A stretch of 64,000 bases of DNA. Origin: Azoarcus sp. DD4 (GTDB lineage: Bacteria; Pseudomonadota; Gammaproteobacteria; Burkholderiales; Rhodocyclaceae). A model generated the notes under the pieces. That model had not been told where the DNA came from. It made no database searches and saw only the letters and a list, made by a program, of their open reading frames with translations. The position numbers were made by a program, and so were the translations under genes. Shown here piece after piece: positions 9,260 through 16,828 of this stretch (position 1 is the first letter of the stretch; each line of letters opens with the position of its first letter). The stretch is taken from NCBI RefSeq assembly GCF_006496635.1, contig NZ_CP022958.1, positions 434,001-498,000 of the forward strand. The letters are read 5' to 3'.

Positions 9260-9862
9260 TCAGCCGGCCTTGCGCCGGTCGGCGAAGTCGATGTGCATCA
9301 CGCGCTGGCGCCGTTCCACCAGCGGGCTGGCGGCGTAGGGCGTCTGCATGCCGCTGGCGTCGCCGGTGGCGCGCGGCGAGTAGCCGGTCAGCGTGCTCAT
9401 GCTGGCCTGGGCCATCGCCATCACCTCGAACCAGGCGCGGGTCAGCGCCATCAGCTTGAGCGCGTTGGCTTCATCCAGCACTTCGGGGGTGGAGGACGGC
9501 TTCGCCGCGGCTTCGCCCGCGCCCTCCGCCGGTTCGCCCTTGCGCAGGCCCATCTCGGCGATGGCGATGTTGGACATCTCGCTGGTGATCTGCAGCAGGC
9601 GCTCTCGCAGGGCAACGTTGAGGGTGTTCACCCGCACCACGGTCTGCATGCTGAGCTTGGCCTGGCCCACGTGCCAGAGGCGTGGTGGATCTTCCCATTG
9701 GCATGAGGTGCCGTCGCTGTTGGCGCCCGCCTCCTGCCAGTCGAGTGCCGCCTTCAGCTGCATGTCCCATGGGGTTTCGGCTACGCCGGCTTCGTCCACG
9801 GGGGGAAAGAACTCGCAACCTGCGCTGTACAGGATGCCGCTATGGGTGTGCTGTGCTTGCAT
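9260..9862 (-). CDS. Uncharacterised helical protein, possibly phasin-like
   Basis: A 200-residue protein that I do not recognise with certainty. The central part (TVVRVNTLNVALRERLLQIT and MALTRAWFEVMAMAQASMST) is predicted to form long amphipathic helices without any membrane segment or signal peptide, and the tail is basic (DFADRRKAG). Size and helical character are like phasins, which coat polyhydroxyalkanoate granules, but no diagnostic motif is visible. The ATG is preceded by AAGGAG. Treat as a hypothetical cytoplasmic protein. Confidence 0.6.
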   Translation of the reverse strand: MQAQHTHSGILYSAGCEFFPPVDEAGVAETPWDMQLKAALDWQEAGANSDGTSCQWEDPPRLWHVGQAKLSMQTVVRVNTLNVALRERLLQITSEMSNIAIAEMGLRKGEPAEGAGEAAAKPSSTPEVLDEANALKLMALTRAWFEVMAMAQASMSTLTGYSPRATGDASGMQTPYAASPLVERRQRVMHIDFADRRKAG

Positions 9863-10042
9863 GGTGTGGTCTCCTTTCTGGTCGGTCTGTTGCCGGTTGC
9901 AGCTTCGCCTGGGCGGCGCAGCCGTCTGCTATGAAGAGTAGGTGATGAGCCGTGACATTTCCGTGTCACGCGGTCATCGATCTGCAGACGGTGGCGTGCT
10001 GCCCAAGAAAAGTTCGATAGCAGACAGCCGGCGAAGTTCGCA

Positions 10043-10189
10043 CAGAAGATCATTCCCCGGCTGTGCTTCGACGACCATGCGGCAGCCGCCGCAGACTTCT
10101 ACGTCGGCATATTCGACCACTTACGCATCATCGCCGCCGGCTGCTACGGGGCAGCGGACCATCGGCCCGGCCGGGGCGCCGCAGCCTAG
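10043..10189 (+). pseudogene. Remnant of a PhnB/VOC-family gene
   Basis: In the 323 bp gap between two minus-strand genes, one frame reads KIIPRLCFDDHAAAAADFY and then VGIFDHLRIIAAGCYG before a stop. This resembles the N-terminus of PhnB-like VOC proteins (usual form: KITPxLWFD, then AExAxFYxxIF). There is no start codon at the expected place and the remaining two thirds of the protein is missing, so this is a 5' fragment of a decayed gene. The stop codon overlaps the end of the convergent lipoprotein gene. The rest of the gap (9,863-10,042) shows nothing I can support. Confidence 0.5.
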
Positions 10190-10584
10190 TCGACGCGGCG
10201 GATCGCGGCACGGTCGCCGCGTCTTTCCAGCTCGATCAGCAGCGGCGATCCAGCCGCTTTGTCCAGCAGCCAGGTCTGGGGCGTATCGACGTGGCGCGCG
10301 TGGTACGAGGTGCTGTGGCTGGATACCGTCGCGCCGGCGGCGTCCTTGCACCACACGATGAGCGCGCCCACCTTGTCGAGCTGCACGCTGTAGGGGCCGC
10401 TGCATTCCCCCGCCTTCGACGGCGTGCGGTGCTGCAGCTGCAGGGTGGCGCCGGGTACGTCGCCCAGCCGCTGCGCGCCGGCCTCCAGTTCGTAGGCCAG
10501 CCGGGTGGCGGGGTCGGTGAACTCGCCGCAGCCGACGGCGGCGGGCAGCAGGCCCAGCACCGCCCGCCGCAGCAAACGCTTCAT
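10186..10584 (-). CDS. Small exported protein, probable lipoprotein
   Basis: A 132-residue protein starting MKRLLRRAVLGLLPAAVGCG. The hydrophobic start followed by AVGC suggests a lipoprotein signal with Cys19 as the lipid site, although Ala at -3 is less usual. The rest has a few Cys residues (GECSGPYSV, LIVWCKDAAG) and no motif I recognise. Its ATG overlaps the stop codon of the upstream diguanylate cyclase gene (ATGA), so the two are co-translated. Function unknown. Confidence 0.65.
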   Translation of the reverse strand: MKRLLRRAVLGLLPAAVGCGEFTDPATRLAYELEAGAQRLGDVPGATLQLQHRTPSKAGECSGPYSVQLDKVGALIVWCKDAAGATVSSHSTSYHARHVDTPQTWLLDKAAGSPLLIELERRGDRAAIRRVD

Positions 10585-11519
10585 CCCTCGAAGGCCGAGC
10601 GGTTGCGGCCGCTGCGCTTGGCGCTGTAGAGCAGGCCGTCCACCCGGTTGAGGAAGCGCTGGACGTCGTCGTCCGCACCCGGCACCAGGGTGCCCACCCC
10701 CAGGCTCACGGTCAGTCGCTCGCAGATCGCCGAGCGCTCGTGCGGGATCGCCAGTTGCTCGATTGCCTTGTGGCAGCGCTCGGCGAGCAGCGCCGCCGCC
10801 CTGGCATCGGTTTCCGGCAGCACCAGCACGAACTCCTCGCCGCCGAAGCGGGCCACGAAGTCGCGCGCCCGCGTTGCCACCTTGCCCAGCGTCTGCGCGA
10901 CCTGGCGCAGGCAGTCGTCGCCCTGCAGGTGGCCGTAGCGGTCGTTGTATTCCTTGAAGTAATCGACGTCGAGCAGGATCAGCGACAGCGGCTGGCGCCC
11001 GCGGCGGGCGTTGGTCCATTCCATTTCCATCACCGAATCGAACATCCGCCGGTTGGCGACGCCGGTGAGGCCGTCCTTGTAGGAGAGCTCCTCCAGCTCC
11101 TTCTGCAGCTGCAGCAGCTTCTCCTCGGTGGCCTTGCGCTGGCTGATGTCGAACATGAAGCCGATCAGCGCTTCGACCTCGCCTTCCTTGCGCACCACGT
11201 GCACCACGTCGCGTATCCACACATAGCCGCCGTCCTTGGTGAGTGCGCGGTAGTCGGCCTCGTGGTCGGTGCCGGCCTGCGACTGCGACACGCAGAAATT
11301 GACCACCTTGTCCCTGTCGTCCGGGTGCATGCGCGAAGCCCAGTCCTCCACGCTCACCCAGCTATCCGGCGCCCACCCGAGCAGCGCCTCGATCTGCGGG
11401 CCGATGTAGGTGAACTGCATGGTCTTCCAGTCGATCCGCCAGGGGATGGCCCTGGTGGATTCGAGCAGGGTCTTGTAGACGTCGCTGTCGGGTTCGAGGT
11501 TCTGGTCGGGAGCGTTCAT
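10581..11519 (-). CDS. Diguanylate cyclase with N-terminal PAS domain
   Basis: A 312-residue cytoplasmic protein. A PAS/PAC domain spans roughly residues 14-128 (WRIDWKTMQFTYIGPQIEAL, YRALTKDGGYVWIRDVVHVV), joined by a short coiled coil to a GGDEF domain. The active-site motif is GGEEF at residues 226-230, and the product-inhibition I-site RARD sits at 217-220, exactly five residues before it. So it should make cyclic di-GMP from GTP and be feedback-inhibited. The PAS ligand is unknown. There are no membrane segments. It is followed by an overlapping lipoprotein gene. Confidence 0.92.
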   Translation of the reverse strand: MNAPDQNLEPDSDVYKTLLESTRAIPWRIDWKTMQFTYIGPQIEALLGWAPDSWVSVEDWASRMHPDDRDKVVNFCVSQSQAGTDHEADYRALTKDGGYVWIRDVVHVVRKEGEVEALIGFMFDISQRKATEEKLLQLQKELEELSYKDGLTGVANRRMFDSVMEMEWTNARRGRQPLSLILLDVDYFKEYNDRYGHLQGDDCLRQVAQTLGKVATRARDFVARFGGEEFVLVLPETDARAAALLAERCHKAIEQLAIPHERSAICERLTVSLGVGTLVPGADDDVQRFLNRVDGLLYSAKRSGRNRSAFEG

Positions 11520-11655
11520 CGGTGCGGTCGGGGAAAGCGCGGGAAGCGTCGCGGAGCACCGATGGTAATGGAAGCGATGTTGCCGGTCTTGTTCGGCGCG
11601 ATGGCGTGCCCCCGGAGGGGCGCCGGTGCGGGAACTTTCGGACCTTCGGCGGCCC

Positions 11656-11661
11656 TATAAT
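11656..11661 (+). promoter_or_regulatory. Candidate -10 box of the cytochrome c' gene
   Basis: A perfect TATAAT lies 40 bp before the cytochrome start codon in an otherwise GC-rich stretch. No good -35 hexamer is seen at 16-18 bp upstream, so the promoter may be weak or activator-dependent. Confidence 0.4.
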
Positions 11662-11701
11662 CCGCCGCCGTCAGTCAACCCAACCCAACTGGATGTCTCC
11701 C

Positions 11702-12151
11702 ATGTCGCGTCATATCGTTTCCGCCCTTTTCATCGCCCTGTCCCTTGCTGCCTGTGGCGGTGCGGTGGAGGACACGCGGCCGGGGCAGCCGGTGAAGCAT
11801 CGCCAGGATGCGTTCAAGGCCATCCTGCGGGTGTTCGAGCCGATGGGGGTGATGCTGCGCGACGGCAAGTACCAGGCGGACAAGTTCGCCTCGCTGGCCG
11901 GCGAGCTGGTGGCCAAGCGCGAGGCGCCCTGGGGCCATTTCGGCGCCGATACCAACTACCCGCCGACCAAGGCCAAGGCGGCGGTGTGGAGCGATGCCGC
12001 GGCTTTCGAGCGCGAGCGCCAGGGCTTCTTCGCGGCCACCGATGCGCTGATGGCCGCCGCGCAGACGCGCGACCCGGTGCAGGCCAAGGCGGCCTACGAC
12101 AAGGTCTATGGCAGCTGCAAGAGCTGCCACGACGGCTTCAAGCAGAAGTAA
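11702..12151 (+). CDS. Cytochrome c' family protein, probable lipoprotein
   Basis: A 149-residue c-type cytochrome. The single haem motif CKSCH is at residues 139-143 near the C-terminus, as in class II (cytochrome c') four-helix bundles, and the helices before it (FKAILRVFEPMGVMLRDGKY) fit that fold. The signal sequence ends in LSLAAC, a good lipobox with Cys18, so the protein is probably anchored to a membrane on the periplasmic side. Another in-frame ATG lies three codons upstream (11693). Cytochromes c' bind NO and other small ligands; an electron-transfer role is also possible. Confidence 0.85.
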   Translation: MSRHIVSALFIALSLAACGGAVEDTRPGQPVKHRQDAFKAILRVFEPMGVMLRDGKYQADKFASLAGELVAKREAPWGHFGADTNYPPTKAKAAVWSDAAAFERERQGFFAATDALMAAAQTRDPVQAKAAYDKVYGSCKSCHDGFKQK

Positions 12152-12166
12152 GCCGGCGGCGCCGGT

Positions 12167-12991
12167 TCAGGCTTCGAACAGGCGCGCCAGCCGCGGCTGC
12201 GCGGCGCTGCAGATGGCCGGCGGCAGCAGGAAGCTGGCCTGCAGCACGTCGGCGAGTTCGCTCGCGCTGACTAGCGTGCGCCGCTGGATGCGGCCGTCGG
12301 CGTGGTACTCGGCATAGTCGCGGTTGAACAGCGTCCAGCGTTGGCCGAGACCGGCGCGCGCCAGCATCAGGTTGCCGGTGAACACCGATTCCGGGTGAGT
12401 GGACAGGAAGTAGTTGGGCGCGACGTAGTCGCAGGCGTGCTGGCGGACGCGGTCGAAGCGGTAGAGCGGCTTCCAGGCCTCGCCGAGGCGGGCCTCCATC
12501 TGCCAGTCGCCGTTGTCGTGCAGCAGGCGGAAGGGTTCGTGCGGGGTGGCCTGTTCCACGTCGGCCACCAGGCGCAGCGTGCTGGTCAGGGTCAAGCCGC
12601 CGAAGCCGACATCGGCCAGGCGCGGGCCGTCTTCCGTTTCCACTTCCAGCAGCATGTGCTGGCGCGGCGTGATCGTGCCCGGCGGCTGGTTCCACACCAC
12701 GCGGGCGGCCAGCTCGTGCACGGTAAAGCCGAGTGCGCGCAGCACCTCGGCGAACAGCCGGCTGTGTTCGAAGCAGTAGCCGCCGCGACCGGCGCCGACC
12801 AGCTTGGCCTGCACGCCGGCGGGCGAGATATCCACCCCTTCGCCCAGCAGCGGCGAGAGATTCTCGAAGGGGATGGCGTTCACATGGTGCGCGATCAGCG
12901 TTTCGAGCGTGCCGAGGCTGGCCTGCAGCGGCACGGCGGGCCGGCCGATGCGCTGGAGATAGGCGTCGAGATCGATGGGCGAGGTGGTCAT
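12167..12991 (-). CDS. Arylamine N-acetyltransferase
   Basis: A 274-residue enzyme of the arylamine N-acetyltransferase family, which moves an acetyl group from acetyl-CoA to aromatic amines or hydrazines. The catalytic triad is visible as C73 (AGRGGYCFEHS), H112 (TPRQHMLLEV) and D127 (LADVGFGG). I chose the ATG at 12,991; an in-frame GTG lies 23 codons upstream but would add an unusual extension. It is convergent with the cytochrome c' gene and divergent from the parA gene. In an aromatic-degrading host it may detoxify aromatic amines. Confidence 0.92.
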   Translation of the reverse strand: MTTSPIDLDAYLQRIGRPAVPLQASLGTLETLIAHHVNAIPFENLSPLLGEGVDISPAGVQAKLVGAGRGGYCFEHSRLFAEVLRALGFTVHELAARVVWNQPPGTITPRQHMLLEVETEDGPRLADVGFGGLTLTSTLRLVADVEQATPHEPFRLLHDNGDWQMEARLGEAWKPLYRFDRVRQHACDYVAPNYFLSTHPESVFTGNLMLARAGLGQRWTLFNRDYAEYHADGRIQRRTLVSASELADVLQASFLLPPAICSAAQPRLARLFEA

Positions 12992-13110
12992 GGTCGTATG
13001 TCGTCGGGTTGGGGGCGTCATGATCGCATGCGCATGTGTTGATTCGTAGCTTCCGCGCACCGGCTTGCGGCCGTCCGCGGTCGACTTGTTGCCCGGGTTC
13101 TCCAGTGCAA

Positions 13111-13131
13111 TAATAAGTTATTACCTTATTA
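13111..13131. promoter_or_regulatory. AT-rich inverted repeat before parA, candidate operator or ParA-system site
   Basis: In a GC-rich region this 21 bp stretch reads as a perfect 13 bp palindrome (TAATAA-G-TTATTA) followed after CC by a third copy of TTATTA. A TATAAA box follows at 13,135-13,140, immediately before the parA start codon. Operator or partition-site function is inference from form and place. Confidence 0.45.
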
Positions 13132-13141
13132 CTCTATAAAA

Positions 13142-13801
13142 ATGGGTTGCACGAGGATCATAGCCTTGCTCTCGCAGAAGGGCGGGTCGGGGAAGACAAC
13201 GGTGGCAATGCAGCTGGCGGCGGGGCTGTCCCTGGCGGGCTACCAGGTGGCGGTGGCGGATCTCGACCCGCAGGAAAGCGCCTTGCGCTGGGCCGATGCC
13301 GCGGCTGAAGGCGTGCCGTTCCCGGCCGCGGTCATGCGCTTGCGCGGCAGCGCCGACGAGATGCGGCGCAGCCTGCAGGCCGCCGCGAATCGCGTCGATT
13401 TTGTCGTGCTCGATTGTCCGCCGTCGATCGAGCACCTTCATACCGCCAGTGCGCTGGAGTTGTGCGATCTGGCCCTGGTGCCGGTGGTGCCGAGCCCGAC
13501 CGACCTGTGGGCGACGCGCGGCATGGAAAAGCTGATCCTCGCCCGCATGGGCGCGCAAAGCGCGCTGCGTGCCGCGCTGCTGCCCAACCGCGTGATGCGT
13601 ACCGCGCTGGCCGGCGACGTGCTCGAAGTGCTGCAGGACTTCGAACTGCCGGTGCTGGCGGCCGCGCTCTCGCAACGCAGTGCCTACGCGCAGAGCGCGG
13701 TGCAGGGCGCTTCCGTCTATGAACTCGGCCGCGCCGCGCTGCCCGCGCAGGAAGAGGTCGACCGGCTCGTATCCGCCGTTCTCAATCAATTCGGGGAATA
13801 A
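13142..13801 (+). CDS. ParA-family ATPase
   Basis: A 219-residue ParA/MinD-type ATPase. The deviant Walker A motif KGGSGKTT occupies residues 13-20, with the signature Lys at 13, and Walker B appears as FVVLDCPPSIEH. It is short, lacking the N-terminal DNA-binding domain of plasmid F-type ParA, like the orphan and cargo-positioning ParA proteins. The start has no ribosome binding site and lies two bases after TATAAA, so the mRNA may be leaderless; no later Met could serve, since the next lies after Walker A. It is followed after 3 bp by a Lys/Ala-rich partner gene. Not near an origin, so cargo positioning rather than chromosome segregation is possible. Confidence 0.88.
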   Translation: MGCTRIIALLSQKGGSGKTTVAMQLAAGLSLAGYQVAVADLDPQESALRWADAAAEGVPFPAAVMRLRGSADEMRRSLQAAANRVDFVVLDCPPSIEHLHTASALELCDLALVPVVPSPTDLWATRGMEKLILARMGAQSALRAALLPNRVMRTALAGDVLEVLQDFELPVLAAALSQRSAYAQSAVQGASVYELGRAALPAQEEVDRLVSAVLNQFGE

Positions 13802-13804
13802 AAC

Positions 13805-14554
13805 ATGACCACTCGCAACAAGACCCAATCCGCCCTGCGCGCCGCACTGAAGCAGGAAGACGCTGCCCTGACCGAACGCCTGCCGGTGGCCGATGCTGCG
13901 GCGCCGGCCGCCGCGCCGGTCGCCGTCGAAGCTGTTGCCGCCGAGCCGGCTCCCGCCGCAGTGAAGAAGCCGGCTAAGGCTGCAGCAAGCAAGGCCGCCG
14001 CAAAGCCCAAGGCGGTCAAGCCGAAGGCGGCCGCGCCCGTGATCGCGGAAGTGAAGGTTGCAGAAGTGAAGGCTGCCGAGGTGGCTGTAGCCCCGGTGGC
14101 CACGGTCAAGCCCAAGGCGGCGCCTGTCGCCGTGGCCAAGAAAAAGCCGGCAGCGCCGGCCAAGGCCAAAGCGGCGGTGACGAAGACCGTGACCAAGGCT
14201 GTGGTCGGGGAAGTGGCGGCGCCGGCGCCCGAATCGGTCAAGAAGGACAAGGCGCCGAAAGTGGCGAAGGCCGCCAAGGCGGTGAAGGCCGAGAAAGCCG
14301 AAAAGGTCGAGAAGGTGGAGAAGGTGGAGAAGACCGAGAAGGTCGTCCGCGATTCCTTCTCCTTCCCGGCGAGCGAGCACCGGCGCATCAAGGCGCTGCG
14401 CGAGCAGCTCGGCAAGGCTGGCCGCCTGGTGAGCAAGTCGGAAGTGTTGCGCGCGGGTCTGGCGGCACTCGACGAGCGCGGACCGGACGAACTGGCCGCC
14501 CTGTTCGACGCCCTGCCGCCGGTGCTCAAGGGCAAGCGCAGCAAGAAGCACTAA
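13805..14554 (+). CDS. Lys/Ala-rich linker protein, probable ParA partner
   Basis: A 249-residue protein in three parts: a short basic N-terminus (MTTRNKTQSALRAALKQED), a long low-complexity Ala/Lys/Pro/Val linker (about residues 30-180, with repeats of the KPKAA and EKVEKVEK type), and a conserved-looking C-terminus (FSFPASEHRRIKALREQLGK, then KSEVLRAGLAALDERG) that resembles a ribbon-helix-helix-like DNA-binding fold. It starts 3 bp after the parA stop, so the two form an operon. I infer a ParB-like adaptor whose basic N-terminus could stimulate ParA. No family assignment is certain. Confidence 0.7.
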   Translation: MTTRNKTQSALRAALKQEDAALTERLPVADAAAPAAAPVAVEAVAAEPAPAAVKKPAKAAASKAAAKPKAVKPKAAAPVIAEVKVAEVKAAEVAVAPVATVKPKAAPVAVAKKKPAAPAKAKAAVTKTVTKAVVGEVAAPAPESVKKDKAPKVAKAAKAVKAEKAEKVEKVEKVEKTEKVVRDSFSFPASEHRRIKALREQLGKAGRLVSKSEVLRAGLAALDERGPDELAALFDALPPVLKGKRSKKH

Positions 14555-14564
14555 GCCCGGCTTG

Positions 14565-14586
14565 CGCGCCGGCCCAGGCCGGCGCG
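14565..14586. terminator. Hairpin between convergent genes, candidate bidirectional terminator
   Basis: A perfect 10 bp stem (CGCGCCGGCC pairing with GGCCGGCGCG) with a two-base loop lies between the end of the ParA-partner gene and the end of the helicase gene. There is no T-run, so termination is inferred only from position and stem strength. Confidence 0.4.
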
Positions 14587-14590
14587 TGGC

Positions 14591-16693
14591 TCAATCCCAC
14601 ATGCCGCGCATCTTCGCGGCGAGATCCAGCGCCGCCTGGCGCGACTGCGGCGTACCGCGGAATTCCGGCGGCGGCTCCGGCCACGACACCTGCTCGAACT
14701 GCGGCAGCAGGCGGTTGGGGATGAAGCGGCTGCGGCCGGCATACACGTGGCGGTCGCCCATGCCCTGCTGCTGCGTCACGTAGAAGCGCTGCGGCACCAG
14801 CAGTTCCAGGTGGTCCCTGGCGCGCGTCATCGCCACGTAGAGCAGGCGGCGCTCTTCCTCTATCTCGCCGCTGCTGCGGGTGGCGATGTCGGACGGCACG
14901 CAACCGTCCACCACGTTGAGCACGCTCACCGCGTTCCACTCCTGGCCCTTGGCCGAATGCATGGTCGACAGGATCAGGTAGTCCTCGTCGAGCAGCGGCA
15001 CGCCGGCCTCGTCGCTGGTGGCGCTGGGAGGATCGAGCGTGAGTTCGGTGAGAAAGCGCTGCCGGCTCGGGTAGGTGGCGGCGATGCGGCCGAGCTGCTG
15101 GATGTCGCCCTGGCGCACCGCCGCGTCGTCGTAGAGGCGGGGCATCTGGCCCTCGTACCAGCGGCAGGCGAGTTCGAAGCTGGCCGGCCAGGGCGCGTCG
15201 GGCCGGCGCAGGTGTTCGACCAGCGTGGCGAACTCGCGCCAGTCCGCCTGCGCCGCTTCCGGCACCGGCTGCTCGGCGAGCAGCTCGCAGCCCTCGGGCG
15301 CCGCTACCACGTGGTCCAGCACCTTGCCGGCGGTCTTGGGGCCTATGCCGGCCATCAGCTGCACCACCCGGAAGCCGGAGACGCGGTCGCGCAGGTTTTC
15401 CACCCAGCGCAGCAGCGCCAGCATGTCCTTCACGTGCGCGGCCTCGAGGAACTTGAGCCCGCCGAATTTCACGAAGGGGATGTTGCGGCGGGTCAGCTCC
15501 ATCTCCAGCCGGGCGCTGTGGCTGGCGGCGCGGAACAGCACCGCCTGCTGCTTGAGCTTGATGCCCTGCTCGCGGCGCGCAAGCACCCGTTCCACCACGA
15601 AGGCGGACTGGTCGGCGTCGTCGCGCACCGACACCAGCTGCGGCCGTGCGGTGGATTCGCGCAGCGACCACAGATCCTTGCTGTAGCGCTCGCTCGCCTG
15701 CGCGATCACGGCATTGGCGGCGTCCAGAATCGGCCGCGTCGAGCGGTAGTTCTGCTCCAGCGTCACCCGGTGCGCCGGCGGTTCGAAGCGGCCGGGGAAA
15801 TCCAGGATGTTGCGCACCGTCGCGCCGCGAAAGGCGTAGATGGACTGCGCATCGTCGCCCACCACGGTGAGGCCGCGGCCGTCCGGCTTCATAGCCAGCA
15901 GGATCTCGGCCTGCAGGTGGTTGGTGTCCTGGTATTCGTCGACCAGCACGTGGCGGAAGAGGCCGCCGATTTCCTCCGCCAGCGCCGGCTCGGCCACCAT
16001 GTGCGCCCAGTACAGCAGCAGGTCGTCGTAGTCGAGCACCTGCTGGGCCTGCTTGGCCTCGACGTAGGCGCGGAACAGCGTCTTCAGCTCGGCCTCCCAT
16101 TCGGCGCACCACGGGAAGGTGGTCTGCAGCACCTCGGCCAGCGGCGCGCGGGTGTTCACCGCCGCCGAGTAGATGGCGAGGCAGGTGCCCTTGAGCGGAA
16201 AACGCTTGTTGCGCGTCGGCAGCCCGGCCTCGTGGCGCGCGAGGTTCATCAGGTCGGCGGAATCCTCGCGATCGTGGATGGTGAAGGCCGGGTCCAGGCC
16301 GATGCGGCCGGCGTATTCGCGCAGCAGGCGCGCGCCGATGCCGTGGAAGGTGCCCGACCACTGCAGCGTGGCCTGCGCCAGCCAGGGCGTGTCGACCGCC
16401 AGCTGGCCGAGGATGCGCTGCACCCGCCGGCCCATTTCGTCGGCGGCGCGGCGCGAGAAGGTGAGCAGCAGGATGCGAGCCGGGTCGGCGCCGTGGGCGA
16501 TCAGGTGGGCGACGCGGTGCGCCAGGGTGTTGGTCTTGCCCGAGCCGGCGCCGGCGATCACCAGCAGCGGGCCGGGGATTTCGCCGCTGCCCTTGCCGCC
16601 GCGCACGCCGTATTCCACCGCCTCGCGCTGCGCGGGGTTGAGACGTTCGAGGTAGGCCGGGGCGGCGGCGGGCAGGGGCGCGGGACTGTTCAT
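14591..16693 (-). CDS. UvrD/Rep-type superfamily 1A DNA helicase
   Basis: A 700-residue ATP-dependent 3'-5' helicase. The first motif LLVIAGAGSGKTNTLAHRV is the Walker A box; VLVDEYQDTNHLQAEILLAM is motif II; LTVVGDDAQSIYAFRGA is motif III; LEQNYRSTRPILDAAN is motif IV; LSTMHSAKGQEWNAVSVL is motif V and LLYVAMTRARDHLELL is motif VI. All core residues are present. Length fits Rep/UvrD/PcrA proteins. The ATG at 16,693 is chosen because the frame upstream is not conserved-looking. It is likely to act in DNA repair or replication restart. Gene is convergent with the parA pair. Confidence 0.93.
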   Translation of the reverse strand: MNSPAPLPAAAPAYLERLNPAQREAVEYGVRGGKGSGEIPGPLLVIAGAGSGKTNTLAHRVAHLIAHGADPARILLLTFSRRAADEMGRRVQRILGQLAVDTPWLAQATLQWSGTFHGIGARLLREYAGRIGLDPAFTIHDREDSADLMNLARHEAGLPTRNKRFPLKGTCLAIYSAAVNTRAPLAEVLQTTFPWCAEWEAELKTLFRAYVEAKQAQQVLDYDDLLLYWAHMVAEPALAEEIGGLFRHVLVDEYQDTNHLQAEILLAMKPDGRGLTVVGDDAQSIYAFRGATVRNILDFPGRFEPPAHRVTLEQNYRSTRPILDAANAVIAQASERYSKDLWSLRESTARPQLVSVRDDADQSAFVVERVLARREQGIKLKQQAVLFRAASHSARLEMELTRRNIPFVKFGGLKFLEAAHVKDMLALLRWVENLRDRVSGFRVVQLMAGIGPKTAGKVLDHVVAAPEGCELLAEQPVPEAAQADWREFATLVEHLRRPDAPWPASFELACRWYEGQMPRLYDDAAVRQGDIQQLGRIAATYPSRQRFLTELTLDPPSATSDEAGVPLLDEDYLILSTMHSAKGQEWNAVSVLNVVDGCVPSDIATRSSGEIEEERRLLYVAMTRARDHLELLVPQRFYVTQQQGMGDRHVYAGRSRFIPNRLLPQFEQVSWPEPPPEFRGTPQSRQAALDLAAKMRGMWD

Positions 16694-16828
16694 GCCTGTA
16701 ATTCTATCCAGTCCACCCCGGCGGGCGGTAGCCCGACTTTCGCAAGTCGTCCGGGCGCGCACGCCTGCGCGGCATCGCTGCGAGCCGCGCGGTAAACTGG
16801 CGGCTACTCAAGGAAATTCCCGACGCAT

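Noticed and set aside
14747..16795. A 682-codon plus-strand frame opposite the helicase gene.
   Set aside because: The minus strand carries all superfamily 1 helicase motifs; the plus frame is a GC-driven mirror with biased composition.
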